From contig CAIUQV010000428.1 of NCBI GenBank assembly GCA_903901375.1, positions 1 to 11,989 on the forward strand: a stretch of 11,989 bases of DNA, in the 5' to 3' direction. Numbering within the stretch: the first letter of the stretch is position 1; each line of letters begins with the position of its first letter. Positions 6,581 through 11,989 of this stretch are shown one piece after another. The DNA comes from an uncultured Ignavibacteriota bacterium. Its GTDB lineage: Bacteria > Bacteroidota > Ignavibacteria > Tepidaquicellales > Tepidaquicellaceae. Made by a program: the position numbers and the translations under genes. The notes under the pieces are model-generated. The model made no database searches, was not told the DNA's origin, and saw only the letters and a list, made by a program, of their open reading frames with translations.

Positions 6581-8950
6581 ATGTTTAAGAAATCAATTAT
6601 TTTGGTAGTTTTGCTGGTATTATTCAGCAGTGTATATGGTCAGGTAATAACGCTTGATTCTTTGAGAAAACAGGATGCGAATGGAGTTCCTCTATTATTG
6701 GGACAAACAGTTACCGTTCAGGGCACTGTTACAACACAGGGAGAGTTAGGACCTCCACTGGTATATTTGCAAAGTCCAACCGCGGGTACTGCTGCATACG
6801 ATGCTACATTTGGTGCAGGAGTTGTGAGAGGTGATAGTGTACAGGTTACAGGTGTTGTCACTCATTATAATGGCTTGACAGAGTTGCAGCCGGTAAGTGC
6901 ATTTAATGTAATATCAACAGGAAAAAATACTACACCAGTTGTAGTAACACCAACTCAGGCAAGGGAAAACGGAGAACTATATGAAGGCCGTTTGATAAAA
7001 ATCACAGGTATCACAGCAGTTAAAACAACAAGCGGCGTTCTGGCAACAACATGGACAACTTCAGCTTCGGGTACAAATTACAGAATATTCGTTGGTACAG
7101 ATTCGGTTGATATAAGAATTTATACTTCAACGAATATAGCAAATACTATCATTCCGCCTTATCCATTTACAGTTACTGCACTTGAAAGCCAGTTTGATTC
7201 AAGTTCACCGTATTTGAGCGGATATCAGATTATACCTCGTAACTTAAATGATATCGTCACTCAGGCTGTAGGACCAACCATATCTACAGTTCCTTTGGAA
7301 TCTGCAATAAATCCTAATAGCATTACTTTGACGTTCAATACAACGCTGCCGGGTGATACTAAAATTAGATATTTCGTTTCTGATTCAATAGGTCAGGCTG
7401 TTGTTTACACAGATTCTATTTATAATGCAACACTGGTAACAACCCATACAGCAACATTAACAAATTTACGTCCCGGAAAAATTTACTATGCACAGGTTTC
7501 TTCCACAGACGGTTCCGGTACAAGTACTTATGGTCCGAAGTATTTTTCAACTGCCTCACATACACAATCTACGGGCAAAATGGAAGCTTACTTTAATTAT
7601 CCGACTGAGCCATCTGTTGCTTTGCCGAATAATCTTGCCAATGGTAGTGCAAATCTGCAAACAAGACTTATTCAGCGAATCGATTCTGCTCAAAAGTCTA
7701 TAGATATGGCAATTTATTCTTTTGACGATTTAATTCAAATTAAAAACGCAATAATTAGTGCTTTTATCCGCGGTGTGAAAATTAGAATCGTTTACGATTC
7801 CAGATCAATACAACCCTTAATGCAGGAATTAATTAATTCCGGTATCAGAGTACAACAGCGTCCTTCAGGTGGTGCTTTAATGCATAACAAATTTATAGTA
7901 TTTGATGGCAGAGATACTTCAGCATCAGCTTATTCAAAAAAATGGGTATGGACAGGTTCTGCAAATATTACAAGTCAGCAATTCAATCAGGATGTTGAAA
8001 ATGTCCTGTTTATTCAGGATGAATCTTTAAGTCATGCCTATACAAGAGAGTTTGAAGAAATGTGGGGCTCTCATAACGACGTCAATAATTCCTCAAATGC
8101 AAAGTTTGGTACGGCTAAGCTTGATAATACTCCGCACTTATTTAATATTAACGGAAGAAAAGTGGAATGCTATTTTTCACCGTCCGATGACATTTCAACA
8201 AAAATCGAAAATATGATTACAAACGAAACTAATAAGTCGATTAATTTCTGCATATTTGCTTTTACAAAATTCTCTATTGCAAATAAAATGAAATTAAAAT
8301 ACAATCCTCCAACAATCATGGTAAGAGGTGTATTCGATAGAAGTACAAACGGAAATTATACAAATGGGCCGGTTTACTATGAAATGGCAGGATTGGGAGG
8401 AACCGTATGGAATCCAACAGCGAAAGTTTTCTTGGATAACTATAATGTCTCTTATCTGTTCCATGATAAATATATTCTGATTGATGCTGAAACACCTAGC
8501 AGTAATCCTGTAGTTGAAACAGGTTCTTATAATTTTTCCACTGCAGCATCATACGATAATGATGAGAATGTCGTTATTGTTTATGATTCATTAATCGCTA
8601 ATCAATATTATCAGGATTTTGTGAAAAGATTGACAGATGCCGGAGGATCTATTGGCATTAATACAATATCAGAAATAATACCATCAAAGTTTAATCTGAA
8701 CCAGAACTATCCAAACCCATTTAATCCTGCAACAAAAATAACTTTTGATGTTGCGAAATTATCGAATGTAAAGATTTCAGTTTTTGATGTTTTGGGTAGG
8801 GAAGTTGTTGTGCTCCTAAACAGACAAATTAATGCAGGCCAGTATTCGACAGAATGGAATGCCTCTGAATTTCCTTCTGGTGTGTATTTTTATGTGATGA
8901 ATGTTAATGGAGAGAATGTTAATACAAAGAAAATGGTATTGAAAAAGTAA
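6581..8950 (+). CDS. Secreted phospholipase D/nuclease-family protein with T9SS sorting domain
   Basis: The 789-residue protein appears built for secretion to the surface. It has a signal peptide at 1-20 (cleavage VYG before Q21); an OB-fold-like region at about 40-110 (VTVQGTV...DSVQVTGVV) with a probable second copy at 125-225; a fibronectin-III-like domain at about 232-326; and a PLD-superfamily region at about 333-690. Both HKD motifs are intact: H435-x-K437-x4-D442 with GSAN at 459-462, and H628-x-K630-x4-D635 with GSYN at 648-651. One chain therefore carries a full two-motif active site able to cleave phosphodiester bonds. The substrate may be nucleic acid or phospholipid; the OB-like region makes a nuclease the more attractive guess. 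Residues about 700-789 are a type A T9SS sorting domain (NQNYPNPFNP, then FDVLGREV, SGVYFY, KKMVLKK). No Shine-Dalgarno sequence is visible. It probably acts on or outside the cell surface. Confidence 0.88.
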   Translation: MFKKSIILVVLLVLFSSVYGQVITLDSLRKQDANGVPLLLGQTVTVQGTVTTQGELGPPLVYLQSPTAGTAAYDATFGAGVVRGDSVQVTGVVTHYNGLTELQPVSAFNVISTGKNTTPVVVTPTQARENGELYEGRLIKITGITAVKTTSGVLATTWTTSASGTNYRIFVGTDSVDIRIYTSTNIANTIIPPYPFTVTALESQFDSSSPYLSGYQIIPRNLNDIVTQAVGPTISTVPLESAINPNSITLTFNTTLPGDTKIRYFVSDSIGQAVVYTDSIYNATLVTTHTATLTNLRPGKIYYAQVSSTDGSGTSTYGPKYFSTASHTQSTGKMEAYFNYPTEPSVALPNNLANGSANLQTRLIQRIDSAQKSIDMAIYSFDDLIQIKNAIISAFIRGVKIRIVYDSRSIQPLMQELINSGIRVQQRPSGGALMHNKFIVFDGRDTSASAYSKKWVWTGSANITSQQFNQDVENVLFIQDESLSHAYTREFEEMWGSHNDVNNSSNAKFGTAKLDNTPHLFNINGRKVECYFSPSDDISTKIENMITNETNKSINFCIFAFTKFSIANKMKLKYNPPTIMVRGVFDRSTNGNYTNGPVYYEMAGLGGTVWNPTAKVFLDNYNVSYLFHDKYILIDAETPSSNPVVETGSYNFSTAASYDNDENVVIVYDSLIANQYYQDFVKRLTDAGGSIGINTISEIIPSKFNLNQNYPNPFNPATKITFDVAKLSNVKISVFDVLGREVVVLLNRQINAGQYSTEWNASEFPSGVYFYVMNVNGENVNTKKMVLKK

Positions 8951-8980
8951 TATTAATAATTGATTTTCGTTCTAATTAAA

Positions 8981-8987
8981 AAGGGGA
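8981..8987 (+). promoter_or_regulatory. Strong Shine-Dalgarno sequence for the sigma-54 regulator gene
   Basis: AAGGGGA ends 3 nt before the ATG at 8991. It is the best ribosome-binding site in the window, where most other starts have only A-rich leaders, and it fixes the start of the regulator gene. Confidence 0.7.
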
Positions 8988-8990
8988 AAC

Positions 8991-10376
8991 ATGGCTAGAA
9001 TTTTAGTAGTTGATGACGAAGTCACATCTATAGCAATTCTAAGAAAAGTTCTTGAGGATGCCGGACATAAAGTTACTACGGTCACTGATGGGGAAAAGGC
9101 AATAGAAAAAATTAAAGAGTTCAAATTTGATATCTTGTTAACGGACTTTAATATGCCCGGCATGAACGGTATAGAATTGACTGAACAGGCATTAAGAATA
9201 GAACCTGATTTTATCGTTATATTAATTACTGCTTTTGCAACAATTCGGTCTGCTGTAGATGCTATCAGACTTGGTGCTTTTGATTATTTAACTAAACCAA
9301 TAAATAAAGAAGAATTGCTCCTTTCAATTCAGAGAGGACTTGAAAGAGTTCAACTATTGCATGAGAATATTCTTTTGAAACAAAAACTGGATTTAGTTGA
9401 AAAAGATAATGAAGAAGAATTTAATTATGAAACTTCGAGCAAAGAAATAAATGATATGCTTTCTGAGGCACGGAAAGTTGCCAAAACAGATTCCACTGTT
9501 CTCATTACAGGTTCAAATGGTACTGGTAAAGAGGTCTTATCTAAGTTTATTCACAAAAACAGTAACAGAAAAAATCAGCAGTTTGTAGTTTTAAATTGTG
9601 CTGCATTACCCCCTCAATTACTGGAATCAGAATTGTTTGGACACGTCAAAGGCTCATTTACCGGAGCTGTTAAAGACCATAAAGGATATTTTGAAATAGC
9701 TGATAATGGTACTATATTTTTGGATGAAATAGGGGAAATTGATACGGTAATTCAGGTTAAACTTTTAAGAGTCTTGCAGGAAAGGGAGTTTTCTAAAGTT
9801 GGTGATACAAGAATTCAGTCAACAAACGTAAGGATTATTGCCGCTACCAATCAGGAATTGAAAAAACTTATTCTTGAAGGCAGATTTAGGGAAGATTTGT
9901 ACTATAGGTTGAATGTTTTCGAATTCCACCTCCCGAGTTTAAAAGACAGAAAAGAGGATATAGAGTTTTACTTTGATAAATTTATAAAAGAATTTAGTGT
10001 AAGTAATAAAAAATCAGTTCCTGAAATTGATAGGAATGTAAAAGATGTACTCATAAACTACAACTGGCCGGGAAACATAAGAGAGCTTAAAAATGTAGCA
10101 GAAAGAGTATCAATACTTAGTGATAAAAATAGAATCACTATTGATTTATTGCCTGCAAATATTCTTGGTAAAGCTTCAGAAAAAACTCTGTCTGCAGATT
10201 ATAATGATAATAAAGAAACTATTATAAGGGATTTTGAACTCGATTTTCTGAAAAAGTACTTAAAATTGTATAAAGGTAATGTAGCTGCAACAGCTAAGGC
10301 AATTAATTTTCATCCGGTTAGTTTGAGACAAAAATTGTCAAAGCTTGGAATAGACCCACGTGAATATAAGTATTGA
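8991..10376 (+). CDS. NtrC-family sigma-54-dependent response regulator
   Basis: The 461-residue protein has the standard three parts of an NtrC-type activator. The receiver domain (1-120) keeps the acidic pair D8/D9, phospho-acceptor D52, T80 and K102. The AAA+ domain (about 145-385) has Walker A GSNGTGK (174-180), the sigma-54 contact loop as GSFTGA (221-226) instead of the usual GAFTGA, Walker B FLDE (D245, E246), the arginine-finger region GRFREDLYYRLN and sensor II NWPGNIRELKN. A Fis-type helix-turn-helix lies at about 425-453 (GNVAATAKAINFHPVSLRQKL). It should open sigma-54 promoters when phosphorylated; Ser at the second loop position is a known tolerated variation. No histidine kinase is adjacent, but an Hpt protein is encoded two genes downstream. 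Target genes cannot be named, and I saw no convincing -24/-12 promoter in the window. The start is supported by AAGGGGA. Confidence 0.95.
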   Translation: MARILVVDDEVTSIAILRKVLEDAGHKVTTVTDGEKAIEKIKEFKFDILLTDFNMPGMNGIELTEQALRIEPDFIVILITAFATIRSAVDAIRLGAFDYLTKPINKEELLLSIQRGLERVQLLHENILLKQKLDLVEKDNEEEFNYETSSKEINDMLSEARKVAKTDSTVLITGSNGTGKEVLSKFIHKNSNRKNQQFVVLNCAALPPQLLESELFGHVKGSFTGAVKDHKGYFEIADNGTIFLDEIGEIDTVIQVKLLRVLQEREFSKVGDTRIQSTNVRIIAATNQELKKLILEGRFREDLYYRLNVFEFHLPSLKDRKEDIEFYFDKFIKEFSVSNKKSVPEIDRNVKDVLINYNWPGNIRELKNVAERVSILSDKNRITIDLLPANILGKASEKTLSADYNDNKETIIRDFELDFLKKYLKLYKGNVAATAKAINFHPVSLRQKLSKLGIDPREYKY

Positions 10377-10412
10377 TTTAGGGAATTAAATTATATAGAC
10401 TTCTTGTTTAAT

Positions 10413-10425
10413 ATTCTTTAAGAAT
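10413..10425. promoter_or_regulatory. 13-bp palindrome upstream of hppD, possible operator
   Basis: ATTCTT-T-AAGAAT is a perfect odd-centred dyad ending 15 nt before the hppD ATG, in the 64-nt gap after the regulator gene. GAATTAAAT also occurs twice in the gap (10383-10391 and 10422-10430). The composition is very AT-rich, so chance is a real possibility. A repressor or activator site is only a suggestion. Confidence 0.25.
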
Positions 10426-10440
10426 TAAATAACATAAAAT

Positions 10441-11538
10441 ATGGAAGACTTTCTCCCTTTAAAAAGAATTGACCACATAGAATTCTACTGCGGTAATGCT
10501 AAACAATCTGCTATTTATTATCAGTATGCTTTTGGATTTAAACTTACCGGTTATGCAGGTCTGGAAACAGGTAATAAAGAGAATGCATCATATGTTTTAG
10601 AACAGGGCAAAATACGGTTTATACTCACCTCACCATATACAGATGATTCTTTTATTTCACAGCATGTAAAAAAACATGGCGATGGTGTCAGAGATGTTGC
10701 TTTCGAGGTGGATGATGCAGTTAAGGCATTCCAGGAAACTGTAAAACGTGGAGCTATAGCGGTTCTTGAGCCAACTGTCTTTGATACACCTGAAGGGAAA
10801 TTTGTAAAGTCTTCAATAAAAACCTTTGGTGATACGATTCATTCTTTTATTGATAGAAAGAACTATTCTGGAAAATTATTCCCTGGATTTGTTGATGCAA
10901 CTAATCGTAGTTTAAAAGGTATTACAGATACAGGACTTAAATCTGTTGACCATATGGTAGGTAACGTGGAGCTCGGTAAAATGTTAAACTGGGTTGAATT
11001 TTATGCCAATACCCTGGGATTCAGTCAATTATTGTCTTTCGACGATAAAGATATTTCAACAGATTATACTGCTCTGATGAGCAAAGTAATGCAGAATAAT
11101 ACCGGTAAAATTAAAATACCTATTAATGAACCTGCACCCGGGAAAAAGAAATCTCAAATAGAAGAATATCTCGATTTTTACAAAACACCCGGAATTCAGC
11201 ACATCGCATTGACTACTCCAAATATAATTGAAACTGTTAAGCTTTTAAACGAAAGGGGAGTTGAGTTTTTGACTGTACCCGGTACATATTATTCGGAACT
11301 TGAAAATAGAATTGGTAAGATTGACGAAGACATTAAAGAATTAGGAAAATTAGGTATTCTTGTCGATAAAGATGAAGACGGTTATTTACTTCAGATATTT
11401 ACAAAACCCGTAGAAGATAGACCTACACTTTTCTTTGAAATTATACAAAGAAAAGGAGCTAGAAGTTTTGGTAAAGGAAATTTTAAAGCTCTTTTTGAAT
11501 CAATCGAAAGAGAGCAATCATTAAGAGGAACATTATAA
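10441..11538 (+). CDS. hppD: 4-Hydroxyphenylpyruvate dioxygenase
   Basis: This cytoplasmic Fe(II) enzyme converts 4-hydroxyphenylpyruvate and O2 to homogentisate and CO2, the second step of tyrosine breakdown. The 365 residues match the usual bacterial length and the two-domain vicinal-oxygen-chelate fold (about 8-140 and 165-345). The iron ligands are visible in the C-terminal domain: H171 (SVDHMV), H254 (GIQHIAL) and E333 (LFFEIIQR). Other family hallmarks are INEPAPGKKKSQIEEYLDFY (228-247), the YLLQIFTKP strand, and the C-terminal FGKGNFKALFESIEREQ gate helix (343-359). No residue of the motif set seems lost. Homogentisate dioxygenase and fumarylacetoacetase genes, common neighbours in other bacteria, are not in the window. 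The gene lies 64 nt after a sigma-54 regulator and 1 nt before an Hpt gene, a mixed metabolic/signalling context. It has no clear Shine-Dalgarno sequence. A hydroxymandelate synthase is the main alternative but less likely here. Confidence 0.95.
   Translation: MEDFLPLKRIDHIEFYCGNAKQSAIYYQYAFGFKLTGYAGLETGNKENASYVLEQGKIRFILTSPYTDDSFISQHVKKHGDGVRDVAFEVDDAVKAFQETVKRGAIAVLEPTVFDTPEGKFVKSSIKTFGDTIHSFIDRKNYSGKLFPGFVDATNRSLKGITDTGLKSVDHMVGNVELGKMLNWVEFYANTLGFSQLLSFDDKDISTDYTALMSKVMQNNTGKIKIPINEPAPGKKKSQIEEYLDFYKTPGIQHIALTTPNIIETVKLLNERGVEFLTVPGTYYSELENRIGKIDEDIKELGKLGILVDKDEDGYLLQIFTKPVEDRPTLFFEIIQRKGARSFGKGNFKALFESIEREQSLRGTL
11523..11530 (+). promoter_or_regulatory. Shine-Dalgarno sequence for the Hpt gene inside the hppD 3' end
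   Basis: AAGAGGAA lies within the last hppD codons, 9 nt before the ATG at 11540. It allows ribosomes finishing hppD to restart on the Hpt gene, in line with translational coupling. Confidence 0.5.
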
Positions 11539-11539
11539 A

Positions 11540-11896
11540 ATGCCTTTTTTAAAAGAAGATTTATTGGACTTAAACATCATTCAGGGACTTAAAGAATTAG
11601 GCGGGGATGATGGAAATGAATTTCTTAAAGAAATTCTTGACTTGTATTCAGAACAATATCCGGTACTTTTGGAGCAAATTAAAGATTATTTGCTTAAATC
11701 AGATTATAATAATCTTTCAAAATCTGCTCATGCGTTAAAAGGTGCCAGTTTGAATATTGGGGCAAAAGAAATTGCTTCTATCTGTAAAACAATTGAAATT
11801 AATGCAAAATCAGATGTGTTTGATGGGTATGAAGAATTAATTTCAAGTCTTGAATCAGTTCATTCATTAACTTTCATAGAATTCAATAAACTTTAA
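11540..11896 (+). CDS. Histidine phosphotransfer (Hpt) domain protein
   Basis: The 118-residue protein is a single Hpt domain, a four-helix bundle that passes phosphate between receiver domains in multistep phosphorelays. The signature SAHALKGASLNIGA (residues 62-75) places the phosphorylated histidine at H64, with K67 and G68 in the usual positions. A helix with DGNEFLKEILDLYSEQYP (24-41) precedes it, as in other Hpt proteins. There is no signal peptide or membrane segment, so it is cytoplasmic. It starts 1 nt after the hppD stop, so the two are almost certainly on one mRNA. A receiver-containing sigma-54 regulator is encoded just upstream of hppD and is a possible but unproven partner; a hybrid kinase must be supplied from elsewhere. 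Confidence 0.9.
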   Translation: MPFLKEDLLDLNIIQGLKELGGDDGNEFLKEILDLYSEQYPVLLEQIKDYLLKSDYNNLSKSAHALKGASLNIGAKEIASICKTIEINAKSDVFDGYEELISSLESVHSLTFIEFNKL

Positions 11897-11911
11897 ATAA
11901 TGGTATGAATA

Positions 11912-11948
11912 TTGCTTGTAATATATAGGCAAAACTATACTATATTTG
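11912..11948 (+). promoter_or_regulatory. Candidate promoter for a gene beyond the right edge
   Basis: TATATTTG (11941-11948) fits the Bacteroidota -7 pattern TAnnTTTG, with TTG at 11916-11918 as a possible upstream element 22 nt away. Alternatively TTGCTT (11912-11917) and TATACT (11936-11941) form a weak sigma-70-like pair with an 18-nt spacer. The motif is short and AT-rich and will occur by chance. The rest of the 93-nt tail shows no gene. Confidence 0.25.
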
Positions 11949-11989
11949 AATTTTATTCGATAAGATGCCATTTTGCGTATAATTTGCAG

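Noticed and set aside
7488..8216. Short + strand frames (7488-7703 and 8034-8216) within the PLD-family gene
   Set aside because: They are alternative-frame shadows of the region with intact HKD motifs.
8972..9163. Minus-strand 63-codon frame over the start of the sigma-54 regulator
   Set aside because: It is antisense to the receiver domain, whose key residues are all in the + frame.

Overview
The window is an AT-rich, gene-dense bacterial segment in which every convincing gene lies on the + strand. It most likely comes from the Bacteroidota/Chlorobiota side of the FCB group, and an Ignavibacteria-like lineage fits best. The clues are a C-terminal type IX secretion (T9SS) sorting domain with the NQNYPNPFNP motif, a PorV/PorQ-family outer-membrane protein, a TonB-dependent receptor of the kind common in this group, and starts that mostly lack a clear Shine-Dalgarno sequence. 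The taxonomic call is inference from protein style, not from a marker gene.

Left part (1-6126): four closely spaced genes that look like one envelope operon. They are a TonB-dependent receptor whose 5' end lies outside the window, a PorV/PorQ-family beta-barrel protein, a lipoprotein with NHL-type beta-propeller repeats, and a polytopic inner-membrane protein resembling GT-C glycosyltransferases that starts at TTG. The gaps are 24, 30 and 6 nt. All four products are predicted to be in the membranes or the periplasm.

Middle (6127-6580): a 454-nt stretch with no credible gene. It holds a 9-bp inverted repeat and then a tandem array of twelve full 21-bp units plus a partial thirteenth. Because 21 is a multiple of three and most frames of the unit lack stops, the array produces spurious heptapeptide-repeat reading frames on both strands. 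The array ends about 90 nt before the next gene.

Right part (6581-11896): a secreted multidomain protein with two intact phospholipase D/nuclease HKD motifs and a T9SS sorting domain; an NtrC-type sigma-54 response regulator with a strong Shine-Dalgarno sequence; 4-hydroxyphenylpyruvate dioxygenase (tyrosine catabolism); and, 1 nt after it, a small histidine phosphotransfer (Hpt) protein. The regulator and the Hpt protein may belong to a phosphorelay, but no histidine kinase is present. The last 93 nt are non-coding and may hold a promoter for a gene beyond the edge.

I did not find a clearly new biological system. The best leads are the 21-bp array upstream of a secreted protein gene, the domain architecture of that protein, and the placement of a catabolic dioxygenase between two signalling genes.
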